From JAYFRC01 sp034926415 (lineage in GTDB: Bacteria; Bacillota; Clostridia; Oscillospirales; Oscillospiraceae), in assembly GCA_034926415.1 (NCBI GenBank), contig JAYFRC010000052.1, forward strand, positions 1 through 35,485: a DNA stretch of 35,485 nt, given 5' to 3'. Below, in pieces: positions 23,681-32,171 of this stretch. Position 1 is the first letter of the stretch, and the number at the start of each line of letters is the position of its first letter. The notes beneath the pieces are model-generated. The model was not told the DNA's origin and ran no database searches. It saw only the letters and a program-made list of their open reading frames with translations. Position numbers and translations under genes: made by a program.

Positions 23681-24328
23681 ATGGAAAAAAAAATATGCCG
23701 CATAGTCGGGGCCGCCCCGTTTGAGCCCGCTTCCTTTTCCTGCGGCGACGGCGATTTCGTCATCGCAGCCGACGGCGGGCTCAACGCCCTCTCATCGCTT
23801 GGGATAAACCCCTCGCTGTGCCTCGGCGATTTTGACTCACTCGGCTACACACCCGAAAAATCCGAGAAGCATCCCGCCGAAAAAGACGAGACCGATATGT
23901 TTCTCGCCGCGAGACGCGCGGCGGAGCTCGGATACAACGTCTTTTACATCTACGGCGGGCTGGGCGGGCGCCTGTCGCACACGCTCGGCAATATCCAGGT
24001 ACTCAAATTCATCGCGGAAAACGGCGGCGCAGGCTTTCTCATCGGCTCCGGCTGCGTTGTGACGCTCGTCGAAAACGGCGCTGCATCGTTTCCTCCCGGC
24101 TGCTCCGGTTTGCTTTCGGTGCTCTGCTTCGGAGGAGTCGCCGAGGGCGTTGATATTTCCGGGATGAAATATCCGCTTGATAATTACACCATGCTCCCCT
24201 CGTTTCCGATAGGCGTCAGCAACGCTTTTACGGGCACGGAGGCGCGGGTGTCGGTAAAACGCGGCACGCTCGTCCTCTTGTGGGAGGACTCGTACGCCGA
24301 TGCCGAAAAAATAGCGCTGGAAAAATAA
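23681..24328 (+). CDS. thiN: Thiamine pyrophosphokinase (215 aa)
   Basis: Transfers pyrophosphate from ATP to thiamine, making the cofactor thiamine diphosphate (EC 2.7.6.2). Motifs of the family: FVIAADGGLNAL, LCLGDFDSLG, HPAEKDETDM (metal and ATP site), YIYGGLGGRLSHTLGN and the C-terminal YPLDNYTM and GVSNAFTG. Full length. The ATG at 23681 has TGGAGG 7 bases before it; an earlier in-frame ATG lacks a ribosome binding site. It is followed by cysteine synthase on the same strand after 25 bp. Confidence 0.93.
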   Translation: MEKKICRIVGAAPFEPASFSCGDGDFVIAADGGLNALSSLGINPSLCLGDFDSLGYTPEKSEKHPAEKDETDMFLAARRAAELGYNVFYIYGGLGGRLSHTLGNIQVLKFIAENGGAGFLIGSGCVVTLVENGAASFPPGCSGLLSVLCFGGVAEGVDISGMKYPLDNYTMLPSFPIGVSNAFTGTEARVSVKRGTLVLLWEDSYADAEKIALEK

Positions 24329-24353
24329 GGAAATCATTTCTGGAGGAATTTTT

Positions 24354-25277
24354 ATGATATATCAAAGCATGACCGACCTCATAGGCGGCACTCCGCTGCT
24401 CGAACTCAGAAACTTCGGCGCGGCGCACTCGCTCTCCGCTCGCATAGCCGCGAAGCTCGAATACTTCAACCCCGCCGGAAGCGCAAAAGACCGCATCGGC
24501 CTTCACATGATAGAAGACGCTGAAAAGCGCGGGGTGCTCAGACACGGCGCCACGATAATCGAACCGACAAGCGGCAACACAGGCATCGGCATCGCCGCCG
24601 TCGCCGCCGCGCGCGGATACAAAACCGTTTTCACGATGCCCGAATCGATGAGCGTAGAGCGGCGCAAGCTGCTCGCGGTCTACGGCGCCGAGATAGTGCT
24701 CACGCCTGCGGAAAAAGGCATGCGGGGCGCGGTCGACATGGCGAAAAAGCTCGCGTCCGAGCGCGAGGGCGCGGTGATACTCGGCCAGTTCGACAATCCC
24801 GCGAACCCCGAAGCCCATTATCTCACCACAGGGCCCGAGATATGGCGCGACTCGAACGGGCGCGTCGACATACTCGTCGCCGGGATAGGCACCGGAGGGA
24901 CGCTGTCCGGCACCGGAAAATATCTCAAGGAACAAAAAAGCTCGCTGCACGTCGTAGGCGTGGAGCCTGAAACATCGCCGCTGCTGACAAGCGGTTTCTC
25001 CGGAAGCCACGAGATACAGGGCATCGGCGCGAATTTTGTGCCTATGACGCTCGACCAGAGCGCTTACGACGAAATAATCGACGCGCCGAACGACGTCGGC
25101 TACGCCTGCGCCCGGGAGCTCGCGCGCACCGAGGGCGTCCTTGTCGGGATCTCCTCCGGCGCGGCGCTCTGGGCGGCCGAGCAGGTCGCGGAGCGCCCCG
25201 AAAACTCAGGAAAACTAATAGTCGTCATCCTGCCGGACACCGGCGAACGCTATCTCTCAACAAAGATATTCGCCTGA
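24354..25277 (+). CDS. cysK: Cysteine synthase (O-acetylserine sulfhydrylase, 307 aa)
   Basis: PLP enzyme that makes cysteine from O-acetylserine and sulfide. The PLP lysine is in NPAGSAKDRIG (Lys45), the substrate loop is PTSGNTGIG, and the phosphate-binding loop is GIGTGGTLSG. The C-terminal GISSGAALWA and VVILPDTGERYLST complete the family pattern. Full length; it has a GGAGG ribosome binding site 7 bases before the ATG. No serine acetyltransferase gene is in the window. It lies near, but not inside, the sulfate activation operon at 26689, and no sulfite-producing gene is present here, so the sulfide probably comes from elsewhere. Confidence 0.95.
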   Translation: MIYQSMTDLIGGTPLLELRNFGAAHSLSARIAAKLEYFNPAGSAKDRIGLHMIEDAEKRGVLRHGATIIEPTSGNTGIGIAAVAAARGYKTVFTMPESMSVERRKLLAVYGAEIVLTPAEKGMRGAVDMAKKLASEREGAVILGQFDNPANPEAHYLTTGPEIWRDSNGRVDILVAGIGTGGTLSGTGKYLKEQKSSLHVVGVEPETSPLLTSGFSGSHEIQGIGANFVPMTLDQSAYDEIIDAPNDVGYACARELARTEGVLVGISSGAALWAAEQVAERPENSGKLIVVILPDTGERYLSTKIFA

Positions 25278-25379
25278 CCGCGCATGACCGAATGGAGCAC
25301 GTTTCGCGCTCCGTGCGCGGTAGAATCCTCTTAAGGCCCTGCGGCCGAAACCGTGATTTTGAAAAGAGGAATATTCAAA

Positions 25380-25955
25380 ATGAAAGATTATGCTTTCGCC
25401 GAGCAGCTATCGCTTTACGACCTTTTCCCCGCAGAGGAAAGCGAAAAGTCCGGCCGCCCGCTCGACGTAAACTGTCTGCTGCACACCGTCGCCTCGGAAG
25501 CCCGCGCCGCGGGAATTCCAATATCGGATAAAATATCTCCCCGCGTGCAGATAAACAGGCGCGCCACCGGGCGTTTCGGCGCCTGCATAAGAAGGCCTGA
25601 CGGCTCGTTCGTCATCGAGCTCTCCGACCGGCTCGTGACCGCACCCGAGTTATCCTGCCGCCAGACGCTGGCGCATGAGCTGCTCCACACCTGCTACGGC
25701 TGCCAGAACCACAAAAAGCGCTGGCACACGTACGCCGACAAAATGAACGAGGCATACGGCTACCGCATCATGCGCACCGACACGCCTGAGGCTCTCGGCG
25801 TAAATATGGACAAGAGCGAAAAATACGTCGCCGTATGCGTGGCCTGCGGCATGGAGTTTCCAAGGACGCGGCGCTCAAGGCTTATCTCCCACCCCGAATA
25901 TTATCGCTGCTCCAAATGTGGCGGGAAGCTGCGCGTAAAACGCACGGGGTTCTGA
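25380..25955 (+). CDS. SprT-like domain protein with C-terminal zinc ribbon (191 aa)
   Basis: Putative zinc metallopeptidase-type protein. The HELLH motif (TLAHELLHTCYG) is followed by a downstream His/Trp element (NHKKRWHTYADKMNEAYGY), the pattern of SprT/Spartan-like domains. A zinc ribbon follows: CVACGMEF and YRCSKCGGKL. The ATG at 25380 has an AGAGGA ribosome binding site and is preferred over one 27 bases upstream. Eukaryotic relatives cut DNA-protein crosslinks; the bacterial role is not established. It is followed by the PAP2 gene after 53 bp. Confidence 0.85.
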   Translation: MKDYAFAEQLSLYDLFPAEESEKSGRPLDVNCLLHTVASEARAAGIPISDKISPRVQINRRATGRFGACIRRPDGSFVIELSDRLVTAPELSCRQTLAHELLHTCYGCQNHKKRWHTYADKMNEAYGYRIMRTDTPEALGVNMDKSEKYVAVCVACGMEFPRTRRSRLISHPEYYRCSKCGGKLRVKRTGF

Positions 25956-26008
25956 ATGTTTCCATATCCGCGTACTCAACAGCCGAAAAACATTACGCGA
26001 GGTTCAAC

Positions 26009-26527
26009 ATGACTACGAAGGAATACCGGTCTATGACCGACAAAATACGCACGCGGCCGGGCCTTGTCAAGGCCGTTTCCGCCGTCGACAAAACGCTGAC
26101 TCTGATATGCTACGTCGCTTATCCCGCGCTGCTGCTGTGGCTTTTGTACACAGGAGACGCGCGGTTTCTGCGCGCCCTGCTCGTCCCCGCGGTATCCTTT
26201 GCCGCAGTGACAATAGCCAGAGCGCGCATAAACGCCGCAAGGCCCTATGAGGTGCTCGACATCGAGCCTCTGATAAAAAAGGATACGAAAGGGCACTCTT
26301 TCCCCAGCCGGCACGCCTTTTCCGTCTTCGTCATCGCGGTGACATTCTTCTGGTTTTCCCCGCCGGCGGGGATAGCCCTCGGCTGCGTTGGGGCGCTTCT
26401 TGCGTGGATACGGGTCGTCGGCGGCGTGCATTTTCCGCGCGATGTGCTGGCGGGCGCCGCGATAGGGCTGCTGTGCGGCATATTCGGATACGGGCTCCTG
26501 CATATCCCGCTTCCCATAAACTTTTGA
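26009..26527 (+). CDS. PAP2 superfamily membrane phosphatase (172 aa)
   Basis: Integral membrane phosphatase of the type acting on phosphatidic acid or undecaprenyl pyrophosphate. The three family motifs are visible: RINAARPYE, SFPSRHAFS and RVVGGVHFPRDVLAG, with several hydrophobic segments between them. The open frame extends to 25835, but the ATG at 26009 has GAGG 6 bases upstream, and the longer version would overlap the SprT gene. Which lipid phosphate is the substrate cannot be told. Confidence 0.9.
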   Translation: MTTKEYRSMTDKIRTRPGLVKAVSAVDKTLTLICYVAYPALLLWLLYTGDARFLRALLVPAVSFAAVTIARARINAARPYEVLDIEPLIKKDTKGHSFPSRHAFSVFVIAVTFFWFSPPAGIALGCVGALLAWIRVVGGVHFPRDVLAGAAIGLLCGIFGYGLLHIPLPINF

Positions 26528-26550
26528 CCCCCCCCGTTTCAGACAAGCAT

Positions 26551-26585
26551 GGAGCGGCCGGAGACATTCCGGCCGCTCCTTTTTG
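26551..26585 (+). terminator. Intrinsic terminator after the PAP2 gene
   Basis: A perfect 12-bp stem (26551-26562 with 26568-26579) is followed by a run of T. It closes the thiN-cysK-sprT-PAP2 group and isolates the sulfation operon. Confidence 0.85.
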
Positions 26586-26610
26586 CGCGTTCACATACCA
26601 TTTTTTCATG

Positions 26611-26639
26611 TTTATCTAGTGACAAAAAGAGAATATAAT
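26611..26639 (+). promoter_or_regulatory. Promoter of the sulfation operon
   Basis: A consensus TATAAT at 26634-26639 with a weak -35 (TTTATC at 26611-26616) 17 bases upstream. The first start codon is 50 bases downstream. The weak -35 leaves room for an activator. Confidence 0.55.
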
Positions 26640-26688
26640 GAGATAATAATGTATTTAATAGATAATTCACAGGGGAGTGTGCCCTCCG

Positions 26689-27795
26689 ATGAACGGACAT
26701 TACATGCAGGGCTGTTATCTTCCGCATTTCCTTCATCTGCTGCGGGAGAACTCGGCCGACATAGCTCCGGAGCGAAAAAAATTCATACGCCGCATTATGC
26801 TGACAAGCGTCGGGCTTTTTCTTCCGACCCTGGTCGAGCGGGCTTATTACGGAAAGCGCGTTGAAAACACAAAAATAGAAAATCCGCCGGTATTCATACT
26901 CGGCCACTGGAGAAGCGGCACGACATATCTTTTCAACCTCATGTCGCAGGACCCGGCCTTTTCGTACACGGACTCCATAACCACCTTTACCTGCCACAAC
27001 TATATATGGCTGCGCCGGATACTCCCGCATTTTTACAATAAGCTGATGTCCGGCGACCGCTTCGGCGACGATATGGAGTTTCTGCCCCATTCGCCGCAGG
27101 AGGAGTGCTACGCCATCGCCAACACGATAGACGAAACGTTCACTCATCTCATAACCTTTCCCAGGCGCGCCGAGTACTACATGAATCTCGCCTTTGCTGC
27201 CGGCATGACGCCGGAGCAGCAGAAGCTATGGAAGGAAACGCATCTGCACCTGCTTAAAAAACTGACGTGTTTCCGCAAAGGCAAACGCATTCTTTTCAAA
27301 AGCCCGGACAACACAGCAAAGATGTATATGCTGCACGAGCTGTACCCCGACGCGAAATTCGTACATATATACAGGAGCCCTTACAACAGCGTATCCTCGA
27401 CCATAAATATGTACAGGCTTGGTATTCGGGCCATGACGTTTGAGTTTGTGCCCGACGACGAATCCATAACTGATATGGCCATAAAGTTTTTCCGGAGGAT
27501 ATACGAACAGTACTTCGCCGATCTCCGGCGCATGCCGGATGGCAGCGTAACAGAGATCTCCTACGACGCTCTTTGCGCCGACCCCGTCGGTACTATCCGC
27601 CGTGTATATGAAGCGCTTTCCATCCCGGGCTTCGACGCGGCGGAGCCGCTTATACGCGCCCACGCCGGAAGTCAGAAAAATTATAAGCCGAACAACTTCG
27701 TGCCGGAAAAGGCGCTGCGGGACAAAATAAGCGGGGAGCTCGGCTTTTTCTTTGAGCATTACAATATCCCCATGCAGAAAGACAGGGAGGAATAA
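26689..27795 (+). CDS. PAPS-dependent sulfotransferase (368 aa)
   Basis: Transfers a sulfo group from PAPS to a hydroxyl or amine. The 5'-phosphosulfate loop is LGHWRSGTTYLFNL (about 71-84) and the 3'-phosphate site is IYRSPYNSVSST (about 228-239). FKSPDNTAKM and the C-terminal NYKPNNF also fit the sulfotransferase-3-like group. No signal peptide; the protein is probably cytoplasmic or membrane-associated. The ATG at 26689 follows GGGGAG by 11 bases; a GTG at 26677 is too close to it. The next genes make its donor PAPS. The acceptor is unknown: lipid, sterol, polysaccharide or peptide are all open. Confidence 0.88.
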   Translation: MNGHYMQGCYLPHFLHLLRENSADIAPERKKFIRRIMLTSVGLFLPTLVERAYYGKRVENTKIENPPVFILGHWRSGTTYLFNLMSQDPAFSYTDSITTFTCHNYIWLRRILPHFYNKLMSGDRFGDDMEFLPHSPQEECYAIANTIDETFTHLITFPRRAEYYMNLAFAAGMTPEQQKLWKETHLHLLKKLTCFRKGKRILFKSPDNTAKMYMLHELYPDAKFVHIYRSPYNSVSSTINMYRLGIRAMTFEFVPDDESITDMAIKFFRRIYEQYFADLRRMPDGSVTEISYDALCADPVGTIRRVYEALSIPGFDAAEPLIRAHAGSQKNYKPNNFVPEKALRDKISGELGFFFEHYNIPMQKDREE

Positions 27796-27800
27796 ACCCC

Positions 27801-28709
27801 ATGGCGAACGAAACCCAAAACAAAAACATGGACTACCTCGACAAGCTCGAAGCCAAAAGCATATATATCCTGCGCGAGGCCTACGCATCGTTTGACAAGC
27901 TGTGTATGCTCTGGTCGATAGGAAAGGACTCGACCGTCATGCTCTGGCTCGCGCGGAAGGCGTTTTTCGGGCATGTGCCGTTCCCGCTCGTACACGTCGA
28001 TACGCACTACAAGATACCGGAAATGATAGAGTACCGTGACCGCCTCGCGATGGAGTACGGACTTTATATGATATACGGAGAAAATGCGGAGGCGCTTAAA
28101 AACAAGCAGACTTTCCCCGACGGGAACGTGAGCCGCCTTCAGTGCTGCAAAAACCTCAAGACCGACGCGCTGCGCAACACGCTCAGCGGCGAGTGGCCGC
28201 GCTACCGTCTGAATCTCGCGACCGGAAAATACGAAGTCGACGCTGACACTACGGCCTATACCGGCGTCATCGTAGGCGCGCGGGCGGACGAGGAGGGCAG
28301 CCGCTCAAAGGAACGCTATTTCTCCCCTCGCGGCAAGAACAGCGACTGGAATGTGGACGACCAGCCTCCGGAGTTCTGGAACCAGTTCAAGACAGATTTT
28401 GCCCCCGACACGCACATAAGGATACATCCGCTTCTCGACTGGACCGAACTTAACGTTTGGGAGTACATAGAGCGGGAAAAAATACCGACAGTGTCGCTCT
28501 ACTATAATCAGGGCGAGGGCACGCGCTACCGCAGCCTCGGCTGCTGGCCGTGCACTAAGCCGATAAAAAGCGAGTCGCGCAACCCGAGCGAGATAATCGC
28601 TGAACTCCGCTCCGGCGCTCTGGCCGGAATTGCCGAGCGCAGCGGGCGCGATCAGGACAAAGAGGACGGCGGCGGACTCGAGACTCTGCGCCGCGGCGGG
28701 TATATGTGA
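27801..28709 (+). CDS. cysD: Sulfate adenylyltransferase subunit 2 (302 aa)
   Basis: Catalytic subunit of ATP sulfurylase, forming adenylyl sulfate from ATP and sulfate. The PP-loop is WSIGKDSTVML (about 38-48). Family elements follow: PFPLVHVDTHYKIPEM, ARADEEGSRSKERYFSPRG, ELNVWEYIEREKIP and YRSLGCWPC. Full length. It starts 5 bp after the sulfotransferase gene with GGGAGGA upstream, so the genes are tightly coupled. It works with the GTPase part of the next gene. Confidence 0.96.
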   Translation: MANETQNKNMDYLDKLEAKSIYILREAYASFDKLCMLWSIGKDSTVMLWLARKAFFGHVPFPLVHVDTHYKIPEMIEYRDRLAMEYGLYMIYGENAEALKNKQTFPDGNVSRLQCCKNLKTDALRNTLSGEWPRYRLNLATGKYEVDADTTAYTGVIVGARADEEGSRSKERYFSPRGKNSDWNVDDQPPEFWNQFKTDFAPDTHIRIHPLLDWTELNVWEYIEREKIPTVSLYYNQGEGTRYRSLGCWPCTKPIKSESRNPSEIIAELRSGALAGIAERSGRDQDKEDGGGLETLRRGGYM

Positions 28710-28751
28710 TCTATCTCGGGTCAACTTCTGATGGAAGAGGTATGCTTTCAA

Positions 28752-30608
28752 ATGCTTGAAGATATAATGAACATCGTCGTGGTCGGGCACGTCGATCACG
28801 GCAAAAGCACCGTTATAGGCCACCTGCTGGCGGACACCGGCTCGCTCCCCAAGGGTAAGATAGAGGCCATCAGGGAAAACTGCCGCCGCAATTCAAAGCC
28901 CTTTGAATACGCGTTTCTTCTCGACGCGCTGAAAAACGAGCAGTCCCAGGGCATAACCATCGACACCTGCCGCTGCTTTTTCAAGACTGACAAGCGTCGT
29001 TATATTATCATCGATGCGCCGGGGCACATAGAGTTCCTAAAAAACATGGTGACGGGCGCGTCGCGCGCCGAAGCCGCGCTCATGGTGATAGACGCGTCGC
29101 GCGGCGTTGAGGAGAACACGCGCCGCCACGGTTACTATCTCTCCATGCTGGGGATAAAGCAGATAGCCGTCGTCGTCAACAAGATGGACCTCATAGGCTA
29201 CGATGAGGCCATCTATAACGATATACGGGATGAGTACACGAAATTCCTCAGCGAAATAGGCATAACCCCGAAACTTTTTATCCCCGTCAGCGCGCGCGTC
29301 GGCGACAACGTCGCAAACCGCTCCGACACGATGCCGTGGTACAAAGGCCCGACAGTGCTCGAAGCGCTCGACAGCTTCGAAAACATACGCCCCTCCCACG
29401 CCCTGCCCTTACGCATGAGCGTTCAGGGCGTGTATAAATTTACCGAGCGCGGCGACAACCGCCGCATAATCGCGGGAAGCGTGGATTCCGGCACTCTTAG
29501 CGTCGGCGACGAGGTCGTCTTTTATCCCTCCGGCAAAAGGACGCGGGTAAGGGGCTTTGAGCGCTTCAACGCCGCCATCCCGGAATCCGTCTCGGCCGGC
29601 GAAGCCGTCGGCTTTACGATGACCGATGAGATATACGTACGCCGCGGGGAGATCGCCTGCCGTGCGGACGAGGCCGCGCCCAAGGTGGCCGTCCGCTTCA
29701 GAGCGAATCTTTTCTGGCTCGGCCGTAGCCCGCTGCGCCCCGGACGCCCCTACCATTTCAAGTGCGGCACGCAGAAGATCGCAATGACGCTCGATCACGT
29801 TGAACGCGTAGTGAACGCGTCCACTCTCGACTGCGAAAAGCGTCAGCGCGTCGATAAAAACGAGATAGCCGAGTGTATATTCACGCTTGAGCGCCCTGCC
29901 TCTTTCGACACGACCGACGTTCTTCCCTCGACCTCACGCTTCGTCATAGTCGACGAGTGGGAACAAGCCGGAGGGGGCATAATAACAGAGGCGCTCGAAT
30001 CGACCGACTACGACGTTCGCAACATACGCTCCAGCGGCGGAAGCATGACTATACTCGAACGCCGCAGGATAACAGGCAAGCGCGGCATAGTCGTCTGGCT
30101 CACGGGGCTTTCCGGCTCCGGCAAATCCACAATAGCTCAAGGCGCGGAACGCCGACTGCTCTCGCAGGGCGTGCCGACCTATCTTCTCGACGGCGATACG
30201 CTGAGACGGGGGCTTTGCTCCGACCTCGGCTTTTCCGACGCGGACAGAAAGGAAAACCAGCGCCGCGTGGCCGAGGTAGCGGCGCTGCTCCGCGACGCGG
30301 GCGTCGTTGCCATCGTCAGCACCATCTCGCCAAGGCGCGCTCACCGCGACTTCGCGCGTAAGACCATCGGAAGCGGGGATTTTCTCGAGGTCTACGTCAA
30401 GGCGTCCATAGAGACCTGCCGCCGCCGCGACCCCAAGCTGCTCTATGAAAAGCAGTCTCGCGGCGACATAGCCGACTTCACAGGCGTCGACAGCGCATAC
30501 GAGCCTCCGGAGACCCCCGACCTCATTCTCGATACCGAGGATTTCGGCGAGGAATACTGCGCCGAGGCGCTTACTGACGCGATAGAAAAGGCTCTGCTCA
30601 AAAATTGA
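28752..30608 (+). CDS. cysNC: Sulfate adenylyltransferase subunit 1 / adenylylsulfate kinase fusion (618 aa)
   Basis: The N-terminal part (about 1-420) is the regulatory GTPase CysN, with GHVDHGKST, DAPGH and NKMD. The C-terminal part (about 445-618) is APS kinase CysC, with P-loop GLSGSGKST and LLDGDTLRRGL. Together with CysD the protein converts sulfate to PAPS. The start is uncertain: an ATG at 28731 is also in frame, but GGAAGAGG suits the ATG at 28752 better, although the spacing is long. There is no PAPS reductase gene next to it, so the PAPS is more likely used for sulfation than for cysteine synthesis. Confidence 0.95.
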   Translation: MLEDIMNIVVVGHVDHGKSTVIGHLLADTGSLPKGKIEAIRENCRRNSKPFEYAFLLDALKNEQSQGITIDTCRCFFKTDKRRYIIIDAPGHIEFLKNMVTGASRAEAALMVIDASRGVEENTRRHGYYLSMLGIKQIAVVVNKMDLIGYDEAIYNDIRDEYTKFLSEIGITPKLFIPVSARVGDNVANRSDTMPWYKGPTVLEALDSFENIRPSHALPLRMSVQGVYKFTERGDNRRIIAGSVDSGTLSVGDEVVFYPSGKRTRVRGFERFNAAIPESVSAGEAVGFTMTDEIYVRRGEIACRADEAAPKVAVRFRANLFWLGRSPLRPGRPYHFKCGTQKIAMTLDHVERVVNASTLDCEKRQRVDKNEIAECIFTLERPASFDTTDVLPSTSRFVIVDEWEQAGGGIITEALESTDYDVRNIRSSGGSMTILERRRITGKRGIVVWLTGLSGSGKSTIAQGAERRLLSQGVPTYLLDGDTLRRGLCSDLGFSDADRKENQRRVAEVAALLRDAGVVAIVSTISPRRAHRDFARKTIGSGDFLEVYVKASIETCRRRDPKLLYEKQSRGDIADFTGVDSAYEPPETPDLILDTEDFGEEYCAEALTDAIEKALLKN

Positions 30609-30624
30609 TCTTTCGGGGTTTTGT

Positions 30625-31395
30625 ATGTATACGATAATCGTCTGCATCTGCGCAGGCTTCGGCGCCGGTACGGTAGCAGGACTTGCCGGGATATCCACGG
30701 CGACCGTGGTCTCGCCGCTGCTCATCGCCCTGCTCGGCGTCAACGCCTACGAGGCGCTCGGCATATCGCTCGCCTCGGACGTGCTGGCCTCCGGCCTCTC
30801 CGCCGCGGTCTACGCAAAACGCGGAAACGTGGACTTCCGGCGCGCTGTGTGGGTATTGCTGCCCGCCGCCGTGTTCACGGTGCTCGGCAGCCTCGTCGGA
30901 TACGCCACGCCGAACGGTTTTCTCGCATTCGTCTCCATAGGCGGAACCATAGTCATCGGACTTAAGTTCCTTATAAAGCCTGTTCCCGACCACAACTCGA
31001 GCCTTTCGATCATGAAGGGCGAGGCGAAAATGCGCGCGGGACATATCGTCATGGGCATATGCATCGGCGCGATATGCGGGTTTTCCGGAGTCGGCGGCGG
31101 AATGATGATGCTGCTCGTTTTCACGGCAGTGCTCGGCTATGACTTAAAGCGCGCCATCGGCACAAGCATATTCATAATGACGTTCATCGCGCTGCTCGGC
31201 GCGATAAGCCACTTCGCTTTTATCGGGCAGACGAACATACGCGTCCTGCTCTTATGCATGTCCTCGGCGCTCGCCGGCGCGTTTCTCGCATCGAAATACG
31301 CAAACTACGTGCGCGGGAAATCCCTCAATATCGCGGTAGGCGTGTGCATGACGGCTATGGGCATACTGCTTTTCATAATTCATTTTTTCCTGTGA
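30625..31395 (+). CDS. TauE/SafE family membrane permease (256 aa)
   Basis: Polytopic membrane protein with two homologous halves. Family signatures are GFGAGTVAGLAGISTATVVSP near the N-terminus and AICGFSGVGGGMMMLLVF in the middle. About eight hydrophobic segments are visible. The family moves sulfur compounds such as sulfite, sulfoacetate and perhaps sulfate. The gene stands 16 bp after cysNC, ahead of the operon's terminator. Here it may import sulfate for activation or export a sulfur anion; the direction cannot be read from the sequence. Confidence 0.88.
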   Translation: MYTIIVCICAGFGAGTVAGLAGISTATVVSPLLIALLGVNAYEALGISLASDVLASGLSAAVYAKRGNVDFRRAVWVLLPAAVFTVLGSLVGYATPNGFLAFVSIGGTIVIGLKFLIKPVPDHNSSLSIMKGEAKMRAGHIVMGICIGAICGFSGVGGGMMMLLVFTAVLGYDLKRAIGTSIFIMTFIALLGAISHFAFIGQTNIRVLLLCMSSALAGAFLASKYANYVRGKSLNIAVGVCMTAMGILLFIIHFFL

Positions 31396-31405
31396 ATATA
31401 AAATA

Positions 31406-31440
31406 TGTGACCGCCGCGGACGCGGCGGTCACACATTTTT
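31406..31440. terminator. Intrinsic terminator of the sulfation operon
   Basis: A perfect 13-bp stem (31406-31418 with 31421-31433) around a 2-base loop, followed by CATTTTT. The minus-strand side is AT-rich, so it may also serve the convergent lipoprotein gene. Confidence 0.8.
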
Positions 31441-31446
31441 CTTAAA

Positions 31447-31881
31447 TTATTTGCCTGTTGAGGTTTCGCCGCTTGAGGTTTCACCGCTCGAACTTTCGCT
31501 GCTTGAGCTTTCGCCGCTCCAGTCATCCTCGGTCGCGCCGCTAGACGCGTCCGGGTCCTTAAGATTATCAAGTATGCGCTTCATGTCCTCGTTTCCGGTC
31601 TCCGCTATTCCATCGCTGAGAGCCTGCTCCGCGGACTCCACGTCCTCAAGGCCCATATAAGCTTCGTAAAGTCCGAAATAGGCTTCCGTCTGCTTGCTGT
31701 CAAGCGTGACGGCATCGGCGAAATTCTCCTGCGCCTTCTCGTAATCCTTGTCGTCAAGTGCGGTCGAGCCGGTCGAAACATAATCCTCGTATGTAGGCGT
31801 CTCCTCCTCCTTCTTCGCACCGCAGGCGCAGAGCGAGACGACGAGACAGGCCGCAACCGCAAAAATCAAAATCCGCTTCAT
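31447..31881 (-). CDS. TPR-type lipoprotein (144 aa)
   Basis: The signal peptide MKRILIFAVAACLVVSL is followed by a lipobox (LCAC, Cys20). Then comes a tetratricopeptide-like region (STALDDKDYEKAQENFADAV, AYFGLYEAYMGLEDVESAE). The tail is low-complexity, with Ser/Glu/Gly/Thr repeats of the type SSSGETSSGE. It is an exported, membrane-anchored protein probably making protein contacts. The ATG at 31881 has AAGGGA 9 bases upstream. It is transcribed from its own promoter. Confidence 0.82.
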   Translation of the reverse strand: MKRILIFAVAACLVVSLCACGAKKEEETPTYEDYVSTGSTALDDKDYEKAQENFADAVTLDSKQTEAYFGLYEAYMGLEDVESAEQALSDGIAETGNEDMKRILDNLKDPDASSGATEDDWSGESSSSESSSGETSSGETSTGK

Positions 31882-31936
31882 TACAATCATTCCCTTCCAG
31901 AAAATACGCCGTACGCCAGACGCGCGACGCATCTAT

Positions 31937-31965
31937 ATTGTACTATCTTTCCGCTCCGGCGGCAA
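31937..31965 (-). promoter_or_regulatory. Promoter of the TPR lipoprotein gene
   Basis: On the minus strand, TTGCCG (31960-31965) and TACAAT (31937-31942) are separated by 17 bases. Confidence 0.65.
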
Positions 31966-32024
31966 GTGCCCGCTCACGCCGCGCGATCGCTCACTTTTTG
32001 TCGGGTTTTGCATAAAGTTGGCGC

Positions 32025-32053
32025 TTGAAGAAGAAGCGTCCGGCATTTATAAT
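32025..32053 (+). promoter_or_regulatory. Orphan plus-strand promoter for a candidate small RNA
   Basis: TTGAAG (32025-32030) and TATAAT (32048-32053) are separated by exactly 17 bases. No ORF with a ribosome binding site follows before the hairpin at 32119. Confidence 0.6.
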
Positions 32054-32059
32054 ATTAAT

Positions 32060-32149
32060 TGTAGAATAATTTCTTGTAAAAAAGGATTCTCTCCTTTTAA
32101 CCGCGTTTTCTCTCACCTAAAAAAGCGAACGCATATGTTCGGCTTTTTT
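32060..32149 (+). ncRNA. Candidate small RNA of about 90 nt
   Basis: A strong promoter just upstream and a hairpin with T-run at 32119-32149 delimit a short transcript without a credible ORF. Inside it a hairpin is formed by AAAAGGA (32080-32086) and TCCTTTT (32092-32098); the pyrimidine-rich right arm could pair with Shine-Dalgarno sequences. I do not recognise a known RNA family. The 3' hairpin is shared with the convergent sigma-like gene on the other strand. Confidence 0.35.
32119..32149. terminator. Bidirectional intrinsic terminator
   Basis: AAAAAAGCGAAC (32119-32130) pairs with GTTCGGCTTTTTT (32137-32149), with one bulged base. It has A-runs and T-runs on both sides and serves the sigma-like gene (minus) and the candidate small RNA (plus). 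Confidence 0.75.
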
Positions 32150-32171
32150 ATGTTTTACGCGCACTGTGTCG

